Assembly (NCBI RefSeq): GCF_004798865.1
Contig: NW_025335440.1
Location: forward strand, 620,001-684,000
DNA from: Varanus komodoensis
Taxonomy: Eukaryota; Chordata; Lepidosauria; Squamata; Varanidae
Length of the DNA stretch: 64,000 nt
Reading direction: 5' to 3'
The position numbers and the translations under genes were made by a program. Numbering within the stretch: the first letter of the stretch is position 1; each line of letters opens with the position of its first letter. The notes below the pieces were generated by a model that saw only the letters and a list, made by a program, of their open reading frames with translations, searched no databases and was not told the DNA's origin. This document shows positions 42,424 to 53,398 of this stretch, in pieces.

Positions 42424-44439
42424 TTCCACATGCAGCCCCTCTAAGCGATTCCTAGCATGTGCCACCGGTAACTTCCTCCAGCAGAAAGTAAAGTAGGAAA
42501 AGGAGGATATGGCTTACTTGACCTGATCCTGACTTACAGGGAAAACAGAGTGGACAATGTATCAGCTATGGGAGCTTTGGGGAAAAGTGACCATGCCTTA
42601 GTTGAATTTTCAATAATAAAGGAAGCTGAAACCTAATGGATTTTCAGTAATAAAGTAAGCTAAAACTAAATGTAGCCAAACATGTACCCTGAATATCAAG
42701 AGCCAACTTTAACAAATTTGGGGCAATGATAAACAAGGTCCCGTGGCAAGCCACTCTAAAGCAAAAAGAACCTGAGAAGGGGGAGAGCTTTAAAAAAGAA
42801 ATGCTTAAGGCACAACTGCAAACCATTCCAACAAGGAAAAAGAGTAGTGGACAACACAGGAAGTCCGTGTGGCTTCAGAAGGAGCTAAGAGATGATCTGA
42901 ACACGAAAAAGAACATGTACAGGCGGTGGAAGGAAGGCCAGGCTGCAAAGGAAGGATAGAAGCAAGTGGCAAGGAATTGCAGGGGTGACATCAGGAAGGC
43001 TAAAGCAGTGAATGAACAGAGCCAAAACCCACAAAAAAGCCTTCTTCAAATATGTCCGAAGCAAAAGACAGGCAAAAGAGAAGGGAGTCCAGCTACTCGC
43101 CGTGGGTGGAACAATGGTAACCGATGGCGAAGAAAAGGCAGAAGTGCTCAGCTTCTTCGACTCTGGCTCAGTCTTCTCCCAAAAGAAGAACTACAGCCCT
43201 CCTTATGAAGGGGCAGAATGGCGGCCCAAGATTGACTGGCAAATGGTCAAGGACTTCTAAATGAGTTCAGATCTCCAGGGCCCGATGAACTTCATCCCAG
43301 AGTCATAAAACAGCTAGCAGAGGAACTCTCCAAGCCATTCTCTGCCATTTCGAGAATTTATGGAAGACAGGAAGACAGAAGCGCCAGACGAATGGAGAAG
43401 AGCTCCTGTTGTCCCTATCTATAGGAAAGGGAGGAAAAGATGAACTACGGACCAGTTAGTCTGACATCAAGCCCTGGAAAAATTCTAAAGCAAATTCTAA
43501 AGCAAACAGTCTGCAAACACCTTGAAGACAATGCAGTGGAGCCTCACATAGATTTCTCAAGAACAGGTCCTGCCAGACTAATCCAATTTCATTTTTAACT
43601 GGGTAACCTCCCAAATGGACTGTGGGGCGTTTTCTAGCCTCATGCCCCATGAGGCCCCAAAGTGCCCCATGCCATCCTGGTTACCAGATTAACAAAAAGG
43701 GGGCTAATAGTGTACCCATTAAGTGTATCCACAATTGGCTGCAAAACTGGACTCGACGAGGGCTCAAGCAGTGGCACCTTCTGCAACTGAGTGGAGGCGA
43801 CACGTGGGGAGCCGCAGGGCTCCGTCCGGGGACTGGGACTCTTCAACATTATTATTAATGGTTTGGATGAGGATGTACAAGAAAAGATTATTAAATTTGC
43901 AGATGACACAAAGCTGGGTGGAAAAACAAATACCCTGGAAGACAGAGATAAGTACAGGGTGATCTTGATGCGTTAGAATGCTGGGCAGAGAGCAACAGAA
44001 TGGAATTCAATAGGGTCAAATGCCAAGTCCTCCGCTTAGAAACAAGAAACCAAATGCACCATCACAAGATGGGGAGCACTTGGCTCAACAAACCTGCAAA
44101 TGAGGAGGATTGGGGGGTTGTTGTAGATTGCAAGCTAAATCTGAGCCAACAACATGATTCAGCCGCAAAAAGGGCAAATGCACTAACGGAAGCACCACTT
44201 CCAAAGCATGTGAAATCCTGGTCCCCCTGGTCAGACCTCAGCTGGAGTTCCGTGTTCAGTTCTGGGCACCGAAGTTTTAAAAAGATGCAAAAAAGCCAGA
44301 AGGGGTACAGAGAAGAGCAGGAGGATGATTCGGGGACTGGAAGCAAAGCTCCATGAAGAACTAGGTATGAACTAGGTAGATTGGGAGAACTAGGTATGTT
44401 CAGAGCTGTCCAGGGACAAACTTGGCATAATCCCAGGTC

Positions 44440-44754
44440 CCTGACTTTTAATTTACACCCGCTTTTCTGTACACTGAGAATGGCTTACAAATCAATGAAT
44501 TCAGCAAAAGGACAGCATAGAAGAATTGTGGGTTTAAAAGTGATCAGATGGTCTCCGAGCGAGCAAGCCACCGCTGCCACCTGCCCCCTGTACGTGCAGC
44601 TCAGAGATGGTTTTAGACTCACTTGGAAATCTCCGAGCGAGCGACCCGCCGCCACGCGCACTGATATAACCCCGGGCACCCCCACCTCACCAGCCCACGA
44701 CAGTCACCTCAGCCTTTCAACTGGCTCCCTATTCAAAAAGTTTGAGGACCCCTG
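44440..44754 (-). repeat. LINE 3' end fragment and hAT terminal repeat
   Basis: 44440-44490 is an antisense LINE 3' end ('aatttacacccgcttttctg'). At 44740-44754, GTTTGAGGACCCCTG is the inverse of the hAT-type terminus CAGGGGTCCTCAAAC seen at 49063. It is followed by GTTTAGAA, close to the hAT target NTCTAGAN. The other end of this hAT was not found. Confidence 0.5.
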
Positions 44755-44787
44755 GTTTAGAACATTATGTCATGCCTAAAGATATCA

Positions 44788-45612
44788 GGCTCCTTCACGG
44801 ATCACTGCCTTGTCGTGGCGAAGGGGCTTGCGTAGCGCAATGAAGCTATAAGCCATGCCGTACAGGGCCACCCAAGACAGACAGGTCATAGCAGAGAGCT
44901 CTGACAAAACGTGATCCACTGGAGAAGGAAATGGCAACCCACTCCAGTATCTTTGCCATGAAAACCCCACGGACAGCACCAAAAGGCAAAAAAATATGAT
45001 GCCGGAAGATGAGCCCCTCAGGTTGGAAGGTGTCCAATGTGCTACTGGGGAAGAGCAGAGGGCTAGTACTAGTACCTCCAGAAAGAGTGAAGCGACTGGG
45101 TCAAAGCCGAAAGGACACTCAGTTGCAGATGTAACTGGTGGTGAAAGGAGAGTCCGATGCTGTAAAGATCTATACTCCATAGGAAAACAATAGAATAGGG
45201 AGCACCAGAAATCTCTTCAAGAAAATTGGAGATATGAAGGGAACGTTTCATGCAAAGATGGGTATGATAAAGGACCAATATGGCACGGACCTATCAGAGG
45301 CAGAAGAGATTAAGAAGAGGTGGCAAGATTACACAGAAGAACTATACAAGAAAGAGCTTAACATCCCTGATAACCACGATGGGGTGGGATGAGAAGGAAG
45401 GACTCCCTGGAGAAGAGCCTGATGCTGGGAAGGATTGAGGGCAAAAGAAGGAGGGGACGGCAGAGGATGAGGTGGCTGGATGGAGTCACTGAAGCAGTCA
45501 GCATGAGCTTGAGTGGACTCCAGGGGATGGTGGAGGACAGGAAGGCCTGGAGGAATGTTGTCCATGGGGTTGTGATGGGTCGGACACGACTTTGCAACTA
45601 ACAACAACAACA
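44788..45612 (+). mobile_element. BovB (RTE) internally deleted derivative
   Basis: The BovB 5' region ('ggatcactgccttgtcgtgg', 'ggaaatggcaacccactcca') is joined to the EN-RT linker (FKKIG, MKGTFHAKMGMIKDQYG, EEIKKRWQDYTEELYKKELN). This in turn is joined to the ORF2 C-terminus (SLMLGRIEGKRRRGRQRMRW, LDGVTEAVSMSLSGLQGMVE, DRKAWRNVVHGVV) and the 3' end ATGGGTCGGACACGACTTTG with an ACAACAACAACAA tail. Most of the endonuclease and RT is absent. At 825 bp with both ends present, it behaves like a complete non-autonomous element. Confidence 0.88.
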
Positions 45613-47204
45613 AAGAAATCAGGATGCTATTGCACTAAGATTATCTGGAAACGTAACACTCTGTATTGGTGTATGTGCCTAGCTGGTTGTAAAAGCGTCT
45701 GCACATGGGCTGTGATTTTGTAGCTGGCGGTGGGGACCACTCCCCGTAGCTTGCTGTCTAAGTAACTGCAGGGGGCCTGGGTGATCTCAGCAACAAAAAC
45801 ACCACACAGGGGTTCCAGGTGGTTCCAGGGGTTCCAGGTGGTTGAGTCTTCCCTGCAACTCCTGGCAATTCATTCCCGCCATTAGTTCCGAGGCGCTGAG
45901 AGCTGGCTGGTTCCGATCTTTCAGCCCCCGCCCCCCATGCAGGGAGGTGTGGGGGGCTAATTCCACACACAGCAAGTAGCTGAGTGTTCGCAGCCCCCAG
46001 AATGGGGGGGGGCTTGTTTGCCACTGACCTGTGTGGCATGTCCGCGCTGTTGCATGGTTCGGGTTTCACTAGTAGAAACCATTATTCTAGGAATCTTTAA
46101 TGGCATTTTTATTATTTATTTGTAAGCCATCCTGACAATCTTTTTGGCATATGCAGTGGGATATACATTTAGATAAATAAGAGGGAGTGCTTTTTAAATG
46201 CCTGGCTAAAAGCTAACTTTACAACCCCCAATTGTCCAATAGCCGTGTCTGGTAATTAGAGTATCTCTATTACATCGTTTGGTGGAGGGAGATAATTGCT
46301 CTTTAAAAATGACACTCGTTTGTTGCTCGTTTTGAAGCCCAGCTTCCCATTTTGGTTTGTTTTTCATCAACTGCAGTAGCTGCTGGTGGGAATCGGGATG
46401 TTTGTGAGTGCAGGTGCGCCTCCGCCCAACCTTCGCTAGCATTTCCAGCATGTCTGCCTGCTGTGGCGTCTGGAAAGCTTTCCTTTGTGCATTTGCTTAG
46501 GCAGCTCGATATTTACTACATTAATATCCCACCTTTCTTCTATTGTGGAGCACACGGCTGCTACGCAGGAGCCCGTTTAGTCACTTCTGCTTTCTGTTCT
46601 TAATTGTCAAAACATCTTACAGTTATGTAAAACATGCACAAATATGATCTGCACAATGGAATCAATTAAAACAAACACACAAATCTGTCAAAATTACACC
46701 ATGAAAAATTTAGTGTAAAACTAGAGCAGTGAAAAGTAGCTGAACATTGCATGAAGCTCCAACCCCCCGGCCAACTTCCCCCTACGACAAGCTGCGGCTT
46801 CTGTGAGGGCTGTTCAGCCGTCCTTGATGCCACAGTGAAGGGGGTGCCTGGCCCGAAACGGAGGCCCTCATGGGAAAGGAAGCCGGGTGGCCTGAGCTGC
46901 CTGAGAGCCCTGGACTAGCAAGTGGGATGTGAAAGCCACGAACGAACGAACGAACGAGGGAAGCGCTGCGTGGCCCAGCCCTTGCCAGGCAGGCTGTGGC
47001 GCCGCCCATGAAAGGCCCGCGGTTCCAACGGGGGAAGGGAGCAGGGCTTCCGGGATTAAAATGCGGGCAGGCCGACCTGCAAGAATCCCTTGAGAGGCAA
47101 CCTGCCCCAGGGGAGCAAATGGGTGTGAATGCCCCCCCCCCAAATGACTAAGACTGAGCACAGCAACTTTTAGTAGCCTGGAGACCTGCCGGACCCAGAG
47201 CGCC
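45613..47204. other. Intergenic stretch
   Basis: No gene recognised. It contains a sense LINE 3' end at 46110-46182 ('ttatttgtaagccatcctga', then ATATACATTTAGATAAATAA) and an antisense one near 46515-46560, both diverged. Confidence 0.45.
46938..46957. repeat. ACGA tetranucleotide microsatellite
   Basis: Five perfect ACGA units. Confidence 0.85.
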
Positions 47205-47960
47205 TCATGGGAAACGGGGCGTGAGGCGCTTCCTCCCACCTGTGACCAGCCCGCCTCGGTTCCCCCCCCCCCGAATCCTGCAGCCCCGTGCACGCGATCC
47301 TGGGGGGCTAAGCGCGCGCCAGGGCAGAACTGGCTTCTGGCTCGCGAGGCCTTCCCCCGTGGCCGCCTTCTCACCACTGGGCCACTGGCAGCTGTGGCGG
47401 AACAGGCAACGAGCCGGTGGGCGAGGGGCAGGGGGGCTCTCCGTCCGCCTCCGCGCGCCACCACCGTGACTGCTGGCCCCACTGTGGAGGCGGGGGGGGG
47501 AGGCATGAGCCCCACGTGCCACTGGTGGGGGCGGAGGAGGACAGGCCGCCCGTGCGCGGAGCAGGGGAGCTGCCGCTGGGGTGTGTCAGGGGTAGGACTG
47601 AGGTGCCGGCCTTGCACGGACAGGTGAGGAGCAGCGCCGCACAGGCGGCCCCCCTTCGCCTGCTCTCGGAAGGGGCTCCTCCGAGTGCAGGGGAGCGCCA
47701 GTGGCCCTATTCTGCGTCCCAAGCAAGGCCCGGGCGGGCTGAGCCAGCGGGGCTGCCGAGCCCTCTCTTCTCAGCACGGGAGCAGCCGGACGCTTTCTGG
47801 GGCGGCCCTCCTGCGGGGCCTTCTGCAAGGAGGGGCGGGAGGCGGTGGCGTTCGCGGAGCATAATGGCCGCCTTGCCGCTGCAGCGGGAGAGCCCAAGAG
47901 GACTCCCTGGAGCAGCGGCCCTCCCTCCGCGGCGTCAGGCGCAGCCCTCCCCCCCCAGTG
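47205..47960. promoter_or_regulatory. CpG-rich island, unassigned
   Basis: CpG-dense block with GCGCGC runs and a YY1-like ATAATGGCCGCC at about 47862. Overlapping ORFs run on both strands (for example 185 codons at 47417-47974 sense and 284 at 46868-47722 antisense), none with a domain. It could be a promoter for an unannotated transcript or an upstream promoter of a gene to the right. Confidence 0.4.
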
Positions 47961-49062
47961 GCGAGGGCTGCTAGACCTGGCGCCTGTGCTGAGGGATTCG
48001 CCTCACCTCGTGGGGGGCTGGGCCTCGATACCTGCCCGGAGCAAGAAGTGGGGAGTGGCCGGTCACCCAGGGCGGCTTGAGGGGATCATGCCCAGAGCCC
48101 TTGCTGCCGTGTGGCCCAGCCATGCTCTGCCTGGCACGTTGCATCACCCACACCAGGGGTGCCCCTTTGTCCCCGCTGCAGAGCCTGAGGCTCTTGGGCA
48201 AGCCCCCTCGTGGGCCCGCTCCCCAGTGGGTCTCCTTTCCCTCCCCCACTGTCCACAGCAGTCCTGGCTCCCCCCCGCTCTCTCGCAGGCAGCAAGAGGG
48301 CCGAGGCACCTCCCCTGCTCACCTGGTGCCCTCCACTGCGTGGTCACTGGGGCCGGGGGCAGGAGGGCGCCCTGGGAAGTCTGGGGGATTCTCGCTGGCA
48401 GGTCCTCCGGGACGTGGGCGCTCGGCAGGTGTCCAGCTATGGCCACCTTGGACATTGACCCTGACTCCAGGCCCTGGAGTGGCTTGCACTGGCCCAGCTG
48501 CTGGCCCACTTGGCAGCTTCCCGCCAACAAGAGCTTTTTTCCGTGTGTTGCGTTGACCACTCTCTTAAACTCGGGCTTTGTCTGCGGTTCCCTTGCCGGG
48601 TCACTTCCAGCCCTTTGTCTTTGACTCCTTTGAAAGGAGACAAGGAGGCAGCGTCTGAGTGGCACGGGAAGCAAATGGTTCAGCAGCTACAGAAGCGAAA
48701 AGCATGGAAGGGATTCTGCTCGGCCCGGCATTCACGCTTATCTCTTCTTCCCGCAGGCCCCCAGCTGGCGGCCAGCTCTGCGCCAAGAGATAGTGGGTGG
48801 GTGGGATGGGGTGGCCGGAGAGCCCCGTTGCTGCCACGCTGCCTCCCTTTCGCTGCTGAAGGACCCCTTGGGCTGATGAGCTGATGGGGCTGCTTCCTGC
48901 CAGGTTACTGGGGCAAAAGTTTCCGGAGAGCAAGAGGGGACCTGGTAGCTTCCAGACAGAGCGCCGATGTTCCGGGACTGCGCAGACGGGTAAGCTTCGG
49001 ATGTGAGGAGGGAGTTTGCAGGAGTGAAGCCTGAGGCATAGAATCGTTTAGTTGGTCTAACG
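47961..49062. other. GC-rich intergenic stretch
   Basis: No repeat, domain or splice-supported exon recognised; ORFs overlap on both strands. Confidence 0.4.
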
Positions 49063-49146
49063 CAGGGGTCCTCAAACGATGACCCACAGGCTGGATATGG
49101 CCCGCCAAGGTCATTTACGCGGCCCGCCTCAGAAAAAGGGTGTGGA
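49063..49146 (+). mobile_element. hAT (Charlie-like) terminal fragment
   Basis: CAGGGGTCCTCAAAC is a hAT terminal inverted repeat, followed by the typical subterminal 'ggatatggcccgccaaggtc' and 'atttacgcggcccgcctc'. The preceding 8 nt, GTCTAACG, are hAT-target-like. The right end was not found, so the length is unknown. Confidence 0.6.
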
Positions 49147-49976
49147 GACTGTTTGCCTAGTGTGCCAAGCCACCCCGTGACTCAGTGGTGCCGGGGCTTG
49201 TCCTCCCCTCCCGCCCCCTAGCTGGCACCCCCGTGTCTCTCTTGCCTCCCATCTCCTCCGAAGCGCTGCCCCCTCTTGCTCCTTACCGGTTTTGCTCTGT
49301 TGGTTTGCAGCCTCAAAGGTTATTTGATTATTTTAGAATTATTAATTTCACGTCTATTCCACCCAACACTTGCCACTCTCTGGGTGGGAATTCGCCACAG
49401 TTTGGGCCTCTTTTTCAGAAACTCGCCTCTGGGAAAGTGGGCCGGTCTGCTCACTCTCGTTTTTCCCTGCTTAGGCCAGTGTCCGCCCCGCCTGCTCGTC
49501 AGTCCCCTTGCGCGTTTCAGCTGTCAGAGGGAGCTGCAAGATGGCATGGAGCCCTGCTTGGAAGCCGACATGCGAGGCAGCACGGAGGCTGCTTGTCAGG
49601 GTCCAGCTGCCAGGCTGTCTGGTGAGAAGCACCGAAGAAGACGGGGAGGGGAGGTGGCAAAAGCCACCGCACCAGGTGGTGGAGGGCGAGAGCTCCCCCG
49701 GAGCAGTCGGACCCTCCTGATGTTAAGGCACACGCTGACAATTCTCAGCGCCCCCACCTTTCCTCCACTCACCCAAATCCCTAGCTACTCCAGAAGGGCG
49801 CTCTCTGGGGGCTGGTGGTGAGGGCAGTCCCCCAAAAGCCTGTGGCAGAATGGGAGGGGGTGCTGCCCTGGCCAGGGCTCCGTAGCCAATTCCTGCTGCC
49901 CGCGATGGGTTGGCCACCTGTATTCAGACATCATGAGAGCCCCTTGTGTGGCCAACAACTCCCGGGCCGCCTGCGG
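49147..49976. other. GC-rich intergenic stretch
   Basis: No feature recognised beyond an AT-rich patch near 49320-49370 that may be a LINE 3' remnant. Confidence 0.4.
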
Positions 49977-50785
49977 GGCTTTATTTATGTACTTTCTATG
50001 CTACCCAACAGCTGAAGCTCCCCGGGCGGTTCACAATGCGAAAGATGCTGTATTAAAACATTATAAAAAGTTTAGAATACAGGCAGTCCCTGGGTTATGG
50101 GCATGTTCTGTTCCTGGGAACGTCCTTAAGTTGAATTTGCATGCAAGTCAGATCACATGAGTAAGCTGAATGGTTCTCTTAGTATATGTATATATGTTGC
50201 CTTTTTCATGTATACAAAACACTTAACAAACATTTCCATAATTGGTTAAACATCTGAAACACAATACAGCATGGCAATAATGCTAATAATCAGTAATAAT
50301 ATAATAATATAGTTACTGAAGAGAGAGAAGCTGTATGTACTTGTGTAGGTTTATTGTAAAAAGCAAATAAAAGAAACAGTTCTTAAACCAGTTTAGAACA
50401 TTCTTGAGGTAACTTAAGCATAGCATTAACTGGTGATGAGGAGGAGGAGGAGGATGGACCTGGTGCTGGAGAGTCGGGCTCTCCTACCCCGGAGGAGCTT
50501 TCTGGACGGGCTGCTTGTACAGCCATTTTCTTCTTCTTCTCACCAGGCATGGCCTTGCAGCAGCGGAGGGCCTGGTTACAAGGGCAAACGCTGCAGAAAA
50601 CCAAAGGGGAGCTAAGCGGCCTACACGGGCCTGGCAGCGCAGGACGGTTTTTACCTGATGCCAAAAAGATAGGAAAGGTGATGCCGGGCGGGCTTCAGGG
50701 GGAAGCTCATTCCATGAATGGGGGGCCTCCACGGAAAGGCCCTTCTTGCTGCCATCATCTGAGCTTATGGCCCCCAATCCGATCA
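49977..50785 (-). mobile_element. L2-type LINE 3' part, antisense, interrupted
   Basis: The left edge is an inverse LINE 3' end ('tttatttatgtactttctat', then CCCGGGCGGTTCACAATG). The right part (about 50640-50780) encodes on the minus strand KKGLSVEAPHSWNELPPEAR then PASPFLSFWHQVKTVL, the L2 C-terminal block (RRAFSVVAPNLWNALPGEVR, CQAKTFL in the intronic copy). Between them lie an unrelated repeat ('ggcagtccctgggttatggg', 'cgtccttaagttgaatttgc') and AT-rich DNA. Confidence 0.6.
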
Positions 50786-51425
50786 CCCCCAGCCTTGGTG
50801 CTTGCGTGCATCCTGAGCCTCAAAGGAGGTGGGGTGGGGTGAGCGCTGCTGGCGTGGCAAGTCACGGGGAGCGGGGTGGGGGGAGGATGGAAGCTGGGAC
50901 ACCCGCAGGAATCGGGCTGGGGCGAGGCCCCCCGCCTCCCCCCCGAGAGGCAGTCACTCCCGCAAGTGCCCTCTGCACACCTGAGGCTGGCGCTTGGGCA
51001 GGCCCCATCCGCCCCCTCCCTGGCATGCCCTCACTGTCCTGCGCCGCCATGGTCGCACGGGAGGCGGGCGGACCGTCAGCGCCACGCTTTCTGCACCAGA
51101 TGTGCGGGTGCCCTGGCCTGCAGGGTCCTAGCTCTGGGACCCTAGGAGACCTGTGCCCAGGCCCCGCTGGGAGGCGATAGGATCCCACCCTTGGCAACTA
51201 CGGTCTGTCTCCCTTTCGAATCCACCCTTTAGGCTGAAGACAGACAATGCAGGAAATTACAAGTGCCCCAGGAGAGCCAGCATGCCCCTTTGCCCCACTT
51301 TCTGGCTGGCCAGACAGGCCTGGCAAGTGTGTGGAGTAACAGGAAAGCCCATGTGAACCCTGTGCGCCTGGAGATGGGAGCGGCCTTTGACACCTCCCGC
51401 ACACTGCCCCCAACACTGTCAAAGG
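50786..51425. other. GC-rich intergenic stretch
   Basis: No recognised feature; ORFs on both strands without domains. Confidence 0.4.
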
Positions 51426-51429
51426 TTGA

Positions 51430-51945
51430 CTAACCTCAATTTTAGTGTAGGCATGACTGGTCTAAGATGAAAACACGCAATTAAAAAAGTGGTTTCTTTT
51501 TTAAACACCACGCACTTAAATCTCTTGGCTGCATTAATGGATTTCATGGACAGTGGTTTAAAACACTGATAAGGAGTTTTTTTTCTTTGTACAATTTAAG
51601 AAGAGAAATTCCTTAGATAAGTAGAACAGAGGGCTGTGCTGTCCCAGAGCTGTTTGGTCACTTGAAAAGCGCATGTCAGCACCAACCTAAAAATAAAGGA
51701 TGGATTTAAAAGACGGTTCTGTCTCGGGGAAGCGTTCCCTGCGCTCAAGAGAGGCATCCAGTTGTATTCCTGGTACAGTCCACCAGGGCCTTGACAGATG
51801 TTGCTGCATTGTAAACAAAACAAATTAATTAAAGGAAAATCAGAACATCGACATGTTCATAATTGGCTAATCCACCAGCCCCTAATATGATTAATTATGT
51901 TAATGCAGCCGGCAGCTGCCATGACAGAAAGCGAACCACTGATTA
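51430..51945. promoter_or_regulatory. AT-rich candidate conserved enhancer
   Basis: A sharply bounded AT-rich island inside GC-rich DNA. Its right half (51810-51945) is dense in homeodomain-type cores (TTAATTAA, ATAATTGG, GATTAATTATG, GATTAATGC), with a CAGCTG E-box at 51913. No repeat family was recognised. The regulatory role is inferred from composition only. Confidence 0.35.
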
Positions 51946-52399
51946 ATGCTGTCTTGGGGCGGGGCGGGGCGAGGGGGAGCTGCTGAGTGGCAGAATCCCA
52001 CCTGGGGCAGGATGCGAGGGGCTTGTTGCTTGCACAGTGCCCTCCCGCTGCAGCGGGGCTTGGGCTGAGTCCTTCTCATGCTTTTCATTCTTGACTGCCA
52101 TTGACATAAAGCCACGAGGTGGGTGGAGGGTTTTGCGAGCGACACGGAGGGGGCAGGATGGAAGACTGCCAGACCCCAAGCCTGGGGCATGATCCATTCT
52201 GGCTCGGGAAAAAGCTCCCTGCTGGTGGATCGGGCCCTGTCTATTGGCACACCTTGCCTTTTGCATTCCCTGACCTGAAGACCCCCCACTCCCGGCTGCA
52301 GTCGGGGAGGAAAAACAGCTGCCCTTCGGCCGAGGGGAGATGACGGCCCAGATCCTGGGATTACGTCCCCCTTCTGAAAGCCGCTTCTCATTCCCGGTG
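51946..52399. other. GC-rich intergenic stretch
   Basis: No recognised feature. Confidence 0.4.
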
Positions 52400-53130
52400 A
52401 GACCAGCAGGGGGCAGCAAAGCTCCGGGAAAGCCCCGGCAGGGCTGGCAAGCCCGCTGGGGTCGCGGCCGGGCAGAGGGCCGGGAAAGCAGCCCCGTGGC
52501 GCGCACCCCGTTCTGGATCCCAGAACACAATGCAGGCGGGGGGGGGGGGCCCGGGGCCCGTCAGCCTGGCGTCCTGGGATGTTGGTTTCCCGTGCAATCC
52601 TCGCTCCAAGATCACCACGCAGGGTGCAAGTAGCGGGCTCCCCGGGGCAGGGATGGTCTGGGCGGACAGTGAGGCGAGCGGGGTTGCTGACGACGCCCGA
52701 TTATTCAAGCCATTTGATTACAACAAAATGGCACAGTGGCCGAAGAGCTCCGACTGCACAAGCCGCGACCGTTGAAGTGGCACAGCCGGCTTGGCGGCAG
52801 CGAGTGTGACGCGGGCGGGGCGGGCAGGAAGCCCAACTTCACCCTTGAGCAGATGGGCTCCGGGCGGACAAGGAGGGGCCGAGGAGCAGGCGCTGGGTTG
52901 CAGCGGGCGGCGGGCAGGCGCGGCCCAGCGCGCGGCTGGACGGGCGAGAGAGGCGGGCGCGGCCCACAGTCACGCGCGTGCCCTTGCGCGCATCTGGGGT
53001 GCGGCCGTGCCCAGGGCGCTATTTCTAGCTCGGGCTGCCCCGGAATATCCAAAATGGTGCTACAGAGGGCTCCGAAAGGTGCAGAAGGGGCAGCCCCAGT
53101 GACGAAATAGCGGGATACTCTGACCGGAGT
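52400..53130. promoter_or_regulatory. CpG island, unassigned
   Basis: The most CpG-dense block of the right half (about 52780-53010), with GGGCGGGGCGGG boxes, a GCGCGCGG run and two AAAATGG YY1-like cores (52726-52732 and 53052-53058). No SPOCD1 or ADGRB2 exon is recognised. A promoter or non-coding first exon of a downstream gene is possible. Confidence 0.45.
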
Positions 53131-53363
53131 TGGGGGTGAGCGGAGAAAAAAGGAGCTTAAGGGGAAGTGCGGTGGGTGAATCCATTGTGCGCAACGGGGG
53201 GGGGGGGTCGAGTGAGAAAGGCCTCCCTGGAGCCGAGGGGCCATCCTTGGAGCCGAGGGGTGGCAAGCTCAGGGGGGGGGGGGGCCCTCCCGTGTGGTGA
53301 CTTCCAGAGGGGACGGGGCAGGGGGATGCATGGAGGAGAAGGCTACAAATAGCTCCTGACTGG

Positions 53364-53398
<35 letters not shown>

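Larger units (their letters stand above)
40690..44405 (+). mobile_element. Old two-ORF CR1 LINE
   Basis: Parts in order: ORF1 start with a Cys-containing knuckle and coiled coil (CDTCATFALLPGG, CRLVVMLEEKVRALEQ); an interruption by a foreign LINE end; the rest of the coiled coil (VSTLKGIKEGEKFLAGAVQL); the ORF1 esterase-like domain (AIVVGESLLCKTE, VCRLPGAKIKDITSR); endonuclease remnants (EGGVALYGKD, YGLLDLILTYRENRVDNVSA, LGKSDHALVEFSI); linker; RT (EPQGSVRGLGLFNIIINGLD, IIKFADDTKLGGK) and CR1 thumb blocks (KCQVLRLETRNQ, DWGVVVDCKLNLSQQHDSAA). Many stops and shifts. The CR1 C-terminus and 3' UTR are missing. Confidence 0.85.

Noticed and set aside
46868-47722. 284-codon minus-strand ORF
   Set aside because: Lies in a CpG-rich block with competing sense ORFs; composition explains it.
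47417-48624. Series of sense ORFs that might be ADGRB2 5' exons
   Set aside because: No match to the ADGRB2 signal peptide, CUB-like or thrombospondin-repeat sequences that I know.
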